From: Flavobacterium sp. N2820
Lineage (GTDB): Bacteria; Bacteroidota; Bacteroidia; Flavobacteriales; Flavobacteriaceae
Length of the DNA stretch: 64,000 nt
Direction: 5' to 3'
Assembly: GCF_025947285.1 (NCBI RefSeq)
Contig: NZ_CP110008.1
Coordinates: 1 to 64,000, forward strand
Positions within the stretch are counted from its first letter, which is position 1. The number at the start of each line of letters is the position of its first letter. The notes beneath the pieces were generated by a model, which saw only the letters and a list, made by a program, of their open reading frames with translations, ran no database searches and was not told where the DNA came from. Made by a program: the position numbers and the translations under genes. Below are positions 43,009 through 51,122 of the stretch, one piece after another.

Positions 43009-44994
43009 ATGAAAAAATTATTTGTATTTTTTCTATCACTTTCGTTTTGTTTTGCTCTTAGTCAAGAAGTGGATTCTATTAAAATCAAAGAGCTCAAAGA
43101 AGTTTTAGTAGTGGGAACAAAATCGACTTTGCATGAAAAGCAAACCAAAATTCTAGCCACTTTAGACGAATTGTTACAAAAATCAAGCAAAGTAGATTTA
43201 ATCAAAAGAGGCGCTTATGCTTGGGAACCTATTATCAATGGAATGGCTACAGAACGTACAGTGATAACCATTGATGGAATGCGGATCTTTGGCGCTTGTA
43301 CCGATAAAATGGACCCTGTGACTTCCTATGTCGAAGTTTCTAATTTATCAGAAGCTACGATTTCATCAGGGCAACAAGGCAGTAGTCATGGAAATACGAT
43401 TGGAGGTTCGATTGATTTAAAAAGAAGCCAACGCCAATTTACTAATGCAGGTTGGGAATTCTTTGTCAACTCAGGTTATGAATCGAATAACCGTCAAAAA
43501 ATCATTGGTTCGGCCATCAATTATGCGGATAGTTTATTTTATGTTGATACTGATGTCATGTTTCGAGATGCCGAAAATTATAGAGCGGGAAACAATAAAG
43601 AAATTGAGTTTTCACAATTCAGAAAATTGAATTTATCCGCTACTTCTGGCTATCGATTGGCACCCAATAAAAACATTGAAGCTTCAGTAATTTTTGATAG
43701 AGCTACGGATGTCGGTTATCCTGCGTTGCCAATGGATGTTTCTCTAGCGGAAGCTTTAATTGCTTCAGTAAAATTCAATTACAAACCTAATTTGGAGCAA
43801 ATTGATAATTGGGAAACCAAACTTTATTTCAATACAATTACGCACACTATGGACGACACTAAACGTCCTGATGTTCCTATTCACATGGATATGCCAGGTT
43901 GGAGTGATACCTATGGCTTTTATTCGAAAGTAAATGGAAAATATAAAAAACATCATTTTTTAGCCACTTTGAATTCGTTTTACAATCGTTCCGTTGCCGA
44001 AATGACGATGTATCCGTCCAATCCAAACGAAAATTTAATGTTCATGTACACTTGGCCTGATGTTCGTACGTTGTATTCTGGAATTTATATGGAAGATAAT
44101 TTTGAAATCAATTGCCATTCTAATTTGAAAGTGACTACAAATTTAGGGTTTCATAATAACAATGTTGCGAGTGATTTCGGTTTACAAAGTTTACAGATTT
44201 TTTATCCTGAAATGGAAGCTTCAAATTCTCGATTCCTAAAAAGTATTTCGACTAATTATTTCTATAACAAAGAAGGAATTTCGTATGGATTCGGAATGGG
44301 ATATGGGGAACGTGCTCCATCGGTTTCTGAAGGTTATGGGTTTTACTTATACAACAGTTTTGACGGATTTGATTACATTGGTAACCCTAATTTAAAAAAT
44401 GAGAAATCATTGGAAGGAAATGCCAATATTGGATTCAAAAACGAAAAATGGAATACCAAATTATCGGCTTCTTATTTTCATATTTATGATTATATCATAG
44501 GAATTCCAGATGCTTCGGTTGCACCCATGACAATTGGAGCCAATGGAATTAAAGTGTATACGGCTTTAGATTACGCTACTATTTTTTCTTCCGATTTTAC
44601 CGTAAGTTATCAAATTTCAGACGCATGGATTTGGAAAGGACAATTCGTATATAACTTAGGAAAGGACAATAAATTCAACGGATTACCTTTTATGAGTCCA
44701 TTTAATTATATGGCTTCTTTAGGATTTAGGCCTAGAAAATTCAGTTTGGAATTGCAAGTAAAAGGAAATGCAAAGCAAACCGAATACAATGCTTTTTATG
44801 GAGAAGATAAAACGCCAAATTATGCGATTATAAATGTTAATTGTGGTTATAAATTTATCTTCGAGAAGTCAAAATTAATGCTAAATACAGGTATTGAAAA
44901 CATATTTGACACTTACTACACTACATATACAGATTGGAAAAACCTGCCTAGAATGGGACGAAATGTCTTTATGAATTTGATGTTTCAGTTTTAA
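43009..44994 (+). CDS. NosA/OprC-like TonB-dependent copper receptor
   Basis: 661 aa from the ATG giving MKKLFVFFLSLSFCFALSQE (signal peptide); an upstream ATG at 42964 adds a non-signal stretch. The plug domain has GAYAWEPIINGMATERTVIT and GMRIFGACTDKMDPVTSYVE. The CTDKMDP string with its Cys and Met is a hallmark of OprC/NosA copper channels. The 22-strand barrel ends in FMNLMFQF. It likely imports copper for NirK and NosZ. Confidence 0.88.
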   Translation: MKKLFVFFLSLSFCFALSQEVDSIKIKELKEVLVVGTKSTLHEKQTKILATLDELLQKSSKVDLIKRGAYAWEPIINGMATERTVITIDGMRIFGACTDKMDPVTSYVEVSNLSEATISSGQQGSSHGNTIGGSIDLKRSQRQFTNAGWEFFVNSGYESNNRQKIIGSAINYADSLFYVDTDVMFRDAENYRAGNNKEIEFSQFRKLNLSATSGYRLAPNKNIEASVIFDRATDVGYPALPMDVSLAEALIASVKFNYKPNLEQIDNWETKLYFNTITHTMDDTKRPDVPIHMDMPGWSDTYGFYSKVNGKYKKHHFLATLNSFYNRSVAEMTMYPSNPNENLMFMYTWPDVRTLYSGIYMEDNFEINCHSNLKVTTNLGFHNNNVASDFGLQSLQIFYPEMEASNSRFLKSISTNYFYNKEGISYGFGMGYGERAPSVSEGYGFYLYNSFDGFDYIGNPNLKNEKSLEGNANIGFKNEKWNTKLSASYFHIYDYIIGIPDASVAPMTIGANGIKVYTALDYATIFSSDFTVSYQISDAWIWKGQFVYNLGKDNKFNGLPFMSPFNYMASLGFRPRKFSLELQVKGNAKQTEYNAFYGEDKTPNYAIINVNCGYKFIFEKSKLMLNTGIENIFDTYYTTYTDWKNLPRMGRNVFMNLMFQF

Positions 44995-45022
44995 AAAATA
45001 CTATTGCTTAGAAGAATTGGTT

Positions 45023-45460
45023 TTATAGTGATTTCAAGAAAGTTTCTCCTGATTTAATTCCTAAAGCTAATTCTTCTAAATTCGTAGTTTCTAGCATGCG
45101 CGCTAATTCATCTCGAATACTTTTAAATTTATCATGTACTGGACAAGGATGATTTTCAGAACATTGTGATAAACCTAAGCCACAGCCATGAAATACTGCG
45201 TCTCCGTCAATTGCATTAACAATTTCTACTAGAAAAGTTTTTTTAATTCTTTTTTTAGGAATATAAAATCCACCATTTACACCTTTTACGGATTCAATAA
45301 TTTCTGCTTTAACTAGTATTTGTAAAATTTTGGCAGTAAATGCTTGTGGCGAATCGATTTCTTTAGCAATATCAACAAAACCTACCTTTTTTTCTTCTAA
45401 GGAATGTTTGGCAATAAATATGGTAGCTCTTATAGCATAATTACATGATTTTGAAAACAT
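45023..45460 (-). CDS. Rrf2-family (NsrR-like) regulator 1
   Basis: 145 aa. The winged helix spans residues 1-75 (SKSCNYAIRATIFIAKHS, ... ILVKAEIIESVKGVNGGF). Three cysteines in HGCGLGLSQCSENHPC are placed as Fe-S ligands of NsrR/IscR-type sensors. NsrR proteins lose repression when NO attacks the cluster. It lies downstream of the NorB-like gene and has its own Crp/Fnr palindrome. About 50% similar by eye to the second Rrf2 protein. Confidence 0.85.
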   Translation of the reverse strand: MFSKSCNYAIRATIFIAKHSLEEKKVGFVDIAKEIDSPQAFTAKILQILVKAEIIESVKGVNGGFYIPKKRIKKTFLVEIVNAIDGDAVFHGCGLGLSQCSENHPCPVHDKFKSIRDELARMLETTNLEELALGIKSGETFLKSL

Positions 45461-45489
45461 AATCGGCTGTTAATTATAAAATTAAGTGC

Positions 45490-45533
45490 CAAATATACAA
45501 TGTAATTAGTATTAATAGGATGATTTTTATCAT
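45490..45533 (-). promoter_or_regulatory. Promoter of Rrf2 gene 1
   Basis: Palindrome ATGATTTTTATCAT at 45520-45533 with a perfect minus-strand TATATTTG at 45497-45490, 29.5 bp from the centre. The wider sequence AGGATGATTTTTATCATC also resembles the Rrf2-like motif, so both regulators might bind here. Confidence 0.75.
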
Positions 45534-45555
45534 CACTTTTTCAATTAAACATTCT

Positions 45556-46881
45556 TTAATAAGGAAAATCGAATTTGTTTTTTTTCCAAGATTTGACAAA
45601 CAAATACACTATAAAAGTCCCCATACTTAAAAATAAAATAGTTCCAAATATAATAAATAGTAAAACCCAATTTTCACTTGAACTACTCATTTTACTAAAG
45701 CTTTCCGAAGTTAATCCTGCTTGCCAAATCGCACGATGAATTCCCATCCCAATCAATGAACTCAGAAAAAGGAAGAGTGTACCTTGTACTAACCAAAAGG
45801 TAATGGTACCAAATTGTTTCCATTTACTGTTATTAAAAGTAGGTTTTATGAAATAAAAGGCAGCAGCAATGATAATCATGGTGTTAATTCCAATGGTGGT
45901 TCCCATCGCATGAGCCACTGTAATGTGTGTTCCGTGTGTGAACAAGTTAATCGCGGGAATTGACATAAATAGCGCAAGTGATAAGTTTATGGTAACCCAA
46001 TAATCAGCAGCCATTAAAAATCGGTAAGGAAAGAAATAATAAAACTGCTTGTTTTCCTTTATTTGTTTGCTCCATTTATAAAAAATTCGAATCAAGATAA
46101 TCCATTCAGTCATACTCACGGCATAGGCAATGTAATGAATGAATTTTTCGGTTGGAAGCAAGTAAATATGATGTCCCCAATTGAACATCAAATTAAGCAT
46201 TCCTAAAAAATACATCGCAAATGATAGTTTTTGGTAGGACGATTTTTCGTCGCCACTAATTTTTTCCATCAAGTAAAATGCAACACCATAAATGATTTGA
46301 TTTATAGCACCCACGAGCGAACCATTTACTTTCCACTGAATGGTCATATCGGCAATAAAATGCTCTCTGAAATAAGGAAAAATCCACAAATAATTTTCAA
46401 TGAAAGTAAAAATAAAGAATACCAATCCGGTTAGCCACATCCAATAATATACAGGCCATTTTACTTTAAATCCAATTTGATGAATATAGAACACCAAGAA
46501 GACAATGAAAGAGATAAAAATAGGCAAAGCCCACACTGGATTGAATTCCCAATATTCTCTTCCTCCAAAATCACCTGTAAAGTAACTGTAGAAAATCCCA
46601 GTTAAAGCAATTATCCAAAGCGTAAAATGAATGTATTGTAGAAAGGTACCAAACTGTGAAGTTCTTTTTTTCTGAATGATTAAAGTTAAAAAACCTAAGC
46701 CCGCTGTTATGATGCCTAAATAGGCACTACTCACATGAAGTGGTCGAAGCGATAAAAATCCCATTACACCCGATTTTGGTTCGGTTATTCTGTAGCTTTC
46801 GGAAGCTAAATGTCCAAAAAAAAGTCCTGCTAACAATAATAACAAGGCGATTCTGATGAGCCAAATTCCAATATTTCTCAT
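45556..46881 (-). CDS. Degenerate NorB-like heme-copper protein
   Basis: 441 aa, about 12 membrane segments, NorB length. Kept: H in LSLRPLHVSSAYLG, the HH in FNWGHHIYLLP, and H in THITVAHAMGTT. Lost by hand alignment to the NorB at 24.2 kb: the FeB histidine and both glutamates of HLWVEGVWE (here NGSLVGAIN), and the second H of the H-x-H pair (here H-A-M). It therefore may not reduce NO in the normal way; a His/Met heme or a sensing or electron role is possible. It overlaps the NorC-like gene by 4 nt. Confidence 0.75.
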   Translation of the reverse strand: MRNIGIWLIRIALLLLLAGLFFGHLASESYRITEPKSGVMGFLSLRPLHVSSAYLGIITAGLGFLTLIIQKKRTSQFGTFLQYIHFTLWIIALTGIFYSYFTGDFGGREYWEFNPVWALPIFISFIVFLVFYIHQIGFKVKWPVYYWMWLTGLVFFIFTFIENYLWIFPYFREHFIADMTIQWKVNGSLVGAINQIIYGVAFYLMEKISGDEKSSYQKLSFAMYFLGMLNLMFNWGHHIYLLPTEKFIHYIAYAVSMTEWIILIRIFYKWSKQIKENKQFYYFFPYRFLMAADYWVTINLSLALFMSIPAINLFTHGTHITVAHAMGTTIGINTMIIIAAAFYFIKPTFNNSKWKQFGTITFWLVQGTLFLFLSSLIGMGIHRAIWQAGLTSESFSKMSSSSENWVLLFIIFGTILFLSMGTFIVYLFVKSWKKNKFDFPY

Positions 46882-47309
46882 TTCTTTTCTAAGCTAAAAG
46901 TTCCTAGTATTTCAGGCTGATAATCCTGCGGATTTGAAGTTCCCGATTGATCTACATTTTTTAAAAATTGCAAAAGGGCGTTCATTTCCTCTTCCGATAT
47001 TTCAAAGGCTGGCATTTGCTTAACACCTGATTTTACTATTGCTCTAATGTAATATTCGTTATTGCCACTTCTGGAATATACATTCGTTAAATCGGGACCC
47101 AAATAACCGCCTAAACCATACAATTGATGACAAGTATGACAGTTGTGTTTCTGCCAAACCAATCTACCTTCGGCTACTAAATTAAGTTCTTTTTCAGAAT
47201 AAGGACTTGGACTAAAAAGTGGAATAGCATAAATCCAAACACTAAACGCTATGAAACAAACGAAAAGCACCAAAAAAATGCGTTTTGGATGGGCAAATAG
47301 GTTCAGCAT
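46878..47309 (-). CDS. NorC-like monoheme cytochrome c
   Basis: 143 aa. One N-terminal anchor (about residues 10-30) and a heme site CHTCH in KHNCHTCHQLYGLGGYLGPD, with a methionine in GVKQMPAFEISEEEM. It has the same plan as NorC. The start ATG overlaps the nadB stop and the stop overlaps the NorB-like start, so the three genes are translationally coupled. Confidence 0.8.
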   Translation of the reverse strand: MLNLFAHPKRIFLVLFVCFIAFSVWIYAIPLFSPSPYSEKELNLVAEGRLVWQKHNCHTCHQLYGLGGYLGPDLTNVYSRSGNNEYYIRAIVKSGVKQMPAFEISEEEMNALLQFLKNVDQSGTSNPQDYQPEILGTFSLEKK

Positions 47310-48832
47310 TACGAAATAGTTTTTTCTTTTTTAACCGATTTTACGCGGTATCTTTTGGGTAAACAATCTTTTAAAATGATTTCTGCGGTTTGAATTAGAT
47401 TATAAGTTTCACATAAAAAAGGATGTGAATTATAATTTTTGAATTTCATTTTGAAGCGTTTGCTCATCTCGGTGACCATTTCATATACTTTTTCAGTGTT
47501 TTTGGTATTGGCATACAAAGAATCGTATTTCATGAAATGTTGCAGTTGGTTTTTAAATTGCAAAACTTCGTCATGATGAATGTTTTTATAACGAATAGGG
47601 ATAATTTCAACCTTATTCATTTTAATAGTATCCATTAGAGAAATCAAATGATTAGCCGAATCATGCGCATAAACAATCGCTTCCAATAGTGAATTAGAAG
47701 CCAATCGGTTCGAGCCATGAAGTCCCGTGTGCGAACATTCTCCAATGGCGAACAATTGTTTGATAGAAGTAGCTCCCATTTCATTCACCACAATTCCGCC
47801 ACATTGATAATGCGCTGCAGGAGTTATCGGAATTAAATCTTTGGAAACATCAATTCCGTTTTCAAAGCAATAGTTGTAAACCTTTGGAAATTTTGTTTTA
47901 AACGTTTCTAACGGTAAATGTCTTACGTCGAGCCAAACGTGTTTAGAATGTTCTTTCTTCATTTCGTCAGAAATGGCTTTCGAAACAATATCTCGAGTTG
48001 CTAATTCACCATCAGGATGATATTCGAAAACAAAACGCTCCATTTTATGATTTAAAATATGAGCTCCAAATCCTCGAATCGCTTCGGTGATTAAGAACGC
48101 CTGACTTTTATTAGGTTCGTAAAGTGCTGTGGGATGAAATTGAATATGTTTCATTTTTTCCAATTTAGCGCCCGCTCGATATGCCATCGCCACACCATCT
48201 CCAGTAGAAACAAACGGATTAGAAGTAACGCTAAACACTTGTCCCGATCCACCAGTTGCTAAAACAGTTGCTTTTGCTACGATGGAAGTCACTTCACTTT
48301 TTTCATCAAATCCAATGATTCCGATGCATTTTTGATCATCTAGCAAAACATCTGTGGCAAAAAAAGAAGTTCTTATGGTAACATTCGCCAAATTTTGAAC
48401 GACTTGAATCAACTTGGTTTCAATTTCTAATCCTGTTTTGTCTTTGTGATGTACAATACGATTTTGAGAATGGCCGCCTTCTAATCCTAAATCCAATTCG
48501 CCTGAATTATTCTTATCTAATTCCACGCCCCATTGAATCAATTCTTGCAATCGGGCAGGAGCTTCTGTAATCACATGTTCGACTACTTTTTTATCGCAAA
48601 TGCCTTTTCCTGCAAGTAAGGTGTCTTGAATATGTTGTTGGTAACTGTCTTTGATAAAGTCGTGTACTACGGCAATTCCGCCTTGAGCGTAATAGGTATT
48701 GCACTCGTCAATGGAAGTTTTGCTAAGTAAGGTGATTTGTAGGTTTGGATTTTGTTCACTGAGATATTTCGCTAGAGATAATCCTGCTAATCCTGTGCCT
48801 ACTATTAATATATCTGTTTCTAAATTTTGCAT
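47309..48832 (-). CDS. nadB: L-aspartate oxidase
   Basis: 507 aa flavoprotein. FAD-binding GTGLAGLSLAKYLSE near residues 12-26, ECNTYYAQGGIAVV, GGSGQVFSVTSNP, and the catalytic region RTGLHGSNRLASNSLLE (here SHTGLHGSNRLASNSL). It oxidises aspartate to iminoaspartate, using O2 or fumarate, for NAD synthesis. It lies 6 nt after nadA and is coupled to the NorC-like gene. Confidence 0.92.
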   Translation of the reverse strand: MQNLETDILIVGTGLAGLSLAKYLSEQNPNLQITLLSKTSIDECNTYYAQGGIAVVHDFIKDSYQQHIQDTLLAGKGICDKKVVEHVITEAPARLQELIQWGVELDKNNSGELDLGLEGGHSQNRIVHHKDKTGLEIETKLIQVVQNLANVTIRTSFFATDVLLDDQKCIGIIGFDEKSEVTSIVAKATVLATGGSGQVFSVTSNPFVSTGDGVAMAYRAGAKLEKMKHIQFHPTALYEPNKSQAFLITEAIRGFGAHILNHKMERFVFEYHPDGELATRDIVSKAISDEMKKEHSKHVWLDVRHLPLETFKTKFPKVYNYCFENGIDVSKDLIPITPAAHYQCGGIVVNEMGATSIKQLFAIGECSHTGLHGSNRLASNSLLEAIVYAHDSANHLISLMDTIKMNKVEIIPIRYKNIHHDEVLQFKNQLQHFMKYDSLYANTKNTEKVYEMVTEMSKRFKMKFKNYNSHPFLCETYNLIQTAEIILKDCLPKRYRVKSVKKEKTIS

Positions 48833-48838
48833 GATGTT

Positions 48839-49774
48839 TTAGTTTAGCGCTAACATTCTTTGAATAGGAAGTAAAGCTTTTTCGATGATTTCGTTATCCA
48901 AATGTACTTCTGGACTTTCATCTTGTAAACATTGATAGAGTTTTTCTAAGGTGTTGACTTTCATAAACGCACACTCACTGCACGCACACGTATTGTCTTC
49001 TTTTGAAGGCGCTGGAATTAATGTTTTGGTTGGATTATCCAATTGCATTTGGTGTAAAATTCCCGCTTCTGTGGCTACGATAAAAGTGTCATTCGAACTA
49101 GTTTTTACATGATTCAGCATTCCCGAAGTGGAACCAATGTAGTGTGCTACTTTTAAAATATGCGTTTCCGATTCAGGATGAGCAATGATGGTAGCGGTTG
49201 GATGTTTTTTATATAAGTCGATTAATTTTTCTAAGGAAAACGCTTCGTGAACAATGCAAGAGCCTTCCCATAAAACCATATCTCTTCCAGTTTGTGCGAT
49301 TAAATATTTGCCTAAATTTTTATCGGGAGCAAACACAATGGGTTGGTCTTCTGGAATGGAAGCAATCACTTTTTTAGCATTGGAAGAAGTACAAACTATA
49401 TCGGTTAAAGTTTTCACTTCGGCTGTGCAATTGATGTATGTTACAACGGTATGATTTGGATATTTTTCTAAAAAGGCTTTGAATTCATCGTGTGTACATC
49501 CATCGGCAAGTGAACATCCTGCTTTTACATCAGGAACGATTACTTTTTTATTAGGATTGACAATTTTAGCTGTTTCTGCCATAAAATACACTCCTGCAAA
49601 AACAATAATATCAGCATCAACTTGAGATGCTTTTCTTGATAATTCAAGACTATCACCTACAAAATCCGCTATTTCTTGAATAGCTTCTTCTTGATAATAA
49701 TGGGCGAGAATAACTGCATTTTTTTCTTTCTTTAGAGCAAGAATCTTTTCTTTTAAATACGTAATCGTTTTCAT
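48839..49774 (-). CDS. nadA: Quinolinate synthase
   Basis: 311 aa. Motifs [49 protein letters not shown] and ACSECAFMK show NadA with its three cluster cysteines. It makes quinolinate from iminoaspartate and DHAP with a [4Fe-4S] cluster that is sensitive to O2 and NO. The ATG lies 1 nt after an Rrf2-like motif. It begins the run nadA-nadB-norC-like-norB-like. Confidence 0.93.
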   Translation of the reverse strand: MKTITYLKEKILALKKEKNAVILAHYYQEEAIQEIADFVGDSLELSRKASQVDADIIVFAGVYFMAETAKIVNPNKKVIVPDVKAGCSLADGCTHDEFKAFLEKYPNHTVVTYINCTAEVKTLTDIVCTSSNAKKVIASIPEDQPIVFAPDKNLGKYLIAQTGRDMVLWEGSCIVHEAFSLEKLIDLYKKHPTATIIAHPESETHILKVAHYIGSTSGMLNHVKTSSNDTFIVATEAGILHQMQLDNPTKTLIPAPSKEDNTCACSECAFMKVNTLEKLYQCLQDESPEVHLDNEIIEKALLPIQRMLALN

Positions 49775-49775
49775 T

Positions 49776-49793
49776 AAAGGATGTTTTTATCTT
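49776..49793. promoter_or_regulatory. Rrf2-like motif at the nadA start
   Basis: AAAGGATGTTTTTATCTT on the plus strand, between nadA and Rrf2 gene 2, ending 1 nt from the nadA ATG. It is the same motif as at nirK, norC and nos. Confidence 0.6.
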
Positions 49794-49810
49794 CTATATA
49801 AGTAAATTTT

Positions 49811-50245
49811 TTAAAGCTTAAGAAAAGTCTCTCCAGTATTGAATTCACTAATTAAATCAAGAAGGGAAGTCTCTCTAAGGGTTTTTTTCAAATTTTCACG
49901 TAATGGCTTATATTTATGATGAAATGGACAAGGTTGTTTGTCGGAACAATCATGAAGTCCTAAACTGCATCGGTCAAATAAGTCATTTCCGTCGATAGCT
50001 TTTACCAGCTGGTCTAATTTTATTTGTTTCAATTGTGCTTTTTCAATTTCAAATCCACCACCATTTCCTTTAATCGATTTTATGATGTCGGCTTTTACTA
50101 AACGCTGTAATATTTTAGCTGTAAAAGGTTCTGGCGATTCAATTTTTCTAGCAATATCCCGAATACCACAACGTTTACCTGCAGACGATTCTGAGGCAAT
50201 GTAAATTGTAGCTCGTATGGCATATTCACAGGTTTTCGAAAACAT
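49811..50245 (-). CDS. Rrf2-family (NsrR-like) regulator 2
   Basis: 144 aa. Winged helix (SKTCEYAIRATIYIASESSA ... RLVKADIIKSIKGNGGGF) and three cluster cysteines in DRCSLGLHDCSDKQPCPFH. It stands directly upstream of nadA and has a Crp/Fnr palindrome in its promoter. It is a candidate for binding the AAAGGAT motif. It lies 33 nt after the nrdG stop. Confidence 0.85.
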   Translation of the reverse strand: MFSKTCEYAIRATIYIASESSAGKRCGIRDIARKIESPEPFTAKILQRLVKADIIKSIKGNGGGFEIEKAQLKQIKLDQLVKAIDGNDLFDRCSLGLHDCSDKQPCPFHHKYKPLRENLKKTLRETSLLDLISEFNTGETFLKL

Positions 50246-50259
50246 ATTTAAAATTTACA

Positions 50260-50302
50260 CAAAGTTAGGGATTTTAAATCATCGAAATATGATTTTAGTC
50301 AT
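50260..50302 (-). promoter_or_regulatory. Promoter of Rrf2 gene 2
   Basis: Palindrome ATGATTTTAGTCAT at 50289-50302, inside the 3' end of nrdG. Minus-strand TAACTTTG at 50267-50260 is 28.5 bp from its centre. The leader to the ATG would be only about 10 nt. Confidence 0.7.
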
Positions 50303-51013
50303 ATTCTGATGGATATCCTTTTCCGAAATTGATTGCGAATCGGGTAGTGGTACAATCGTATTTTGATAATTTCTAAAATTTTGAATGTAAAAGTTTTTAT
50401 CGTACCCTAATTCCAATAAAACGTTTTGCATTGCTGCAATATCTTCTGGATTAAATAGCGAAGAATGATAAGTAGTTCGGACTTCAAATGGAATGGAACT
50501 CGCTTGAAGCAATTTGAAGCAACTTATAAATTGAGTAAAAAAATCAGATTTAGTAATTGTATAGAATTTTTCTTTCGGACCTTTAAAATCCAAAGCCACA
50601 TAATCGATGAGTTGTTCTTCTATTAGTTTTTCGAGTACTTTGGGCTGACTTCCATTTGTATCCACTTTAATTAAAAAACCTAAACTTTTCACTAATTTGA
50701 TAAATAGAATAATGTCTTTGTGAATCAAACATTCTCCACCGCTAAAAACTACAGCATCCAACAAATTTCTTCTCGATTTTAAAAACGAAACAATTTCGGA
50801 AAAGTAAAAAGAACCTTTTCCGAAAACTATTTCGGGATTGTAACAATAATCACATTTCATATTACACCCTGCAAACCATAAGATACAAGCCGATTTATCG
50901 GGATAATCTAATAGGGTGAAGGGTGTAAAACTATGAATGGCTTTTTTGTTTAGAAAATTAAGATTTACATTCTCTAAAGTGGGTTCGTTGTTTGTGTTCA
51001 CCTTTTTTTCCAA
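50279..51013 (-). CDS. nrdG: Anaerobic ribonucleotide reductase activase
   Basis: 244 aa radical SAM protein. The cluster motif is in WFAGCNMKCDYCYNPEIVFG (C-x3-C-x2-C). FSGGECLIHK and KVDTNGSQPKV follow, as in one-gene NrdG proteins with a larger radical SAM domain. It creates the glycyl radical on NrdD. Its first codons overlap the glycyl-radical ORF by 56 nt; no better start codon is in frame. Confidence 0.85.
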   Translation of the reverse strand: MEKKVNTNNEPTLENVNLNFLNKKAIHSFTPFTLLDYPDKSACILWFAGCNMKCDYCYNPEIVFGKGSFYFSEIVSFLKSRRNLLDAVVFSGGECLIHKDIILFIKLVKSLGFLIKVDTNGSQPKVLEKLIEEQLIDYVALDFKGPKEKFYTITKSDFFTQFISCFKLLQASSIPFEVRTTYHSSLFNPEDIAAMQNVLLELGYDKNFYIQNFRNYQNTIVPLPDSQSISEKDIHQNMTKIIFR

Positions 51014-51122
51014 TATTAAAACTTTCTACGGGTCTGTGATAGCCCATTACTCGTGTATAAACCAAACATTTGGTTCTTTTTTCATTGTGTTGAAGCAAAG
51101 CTTCAGTGGTTTGTGTTTGCAT
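50958..51122 (-). CDS. nrdD: C-terminal glycyl-radical piece of NrdD, separate frame
   Basis: 54 aa: KRTKCLVYTRVMGYHRPVES followed by FNIGKKGEHKQR. The RVMGY glycine is the radical site of class III reductases, and the cysteine before it completes the zinc site. It is in the +1 frame relative to the main nrdD frame, whose stop it overlaps by 20 nt. Either nrdD has a frameshift, or the enzyme is made as two chains or by frameshifting. No long homopolymer is present at the junction. Confidence 0.75.
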   Translation of the reverse strand: MQTQTTEALLQHNEKRTKCLVYTRVMGYHRPVESFNIGKKGEHKQRTHFRECKS

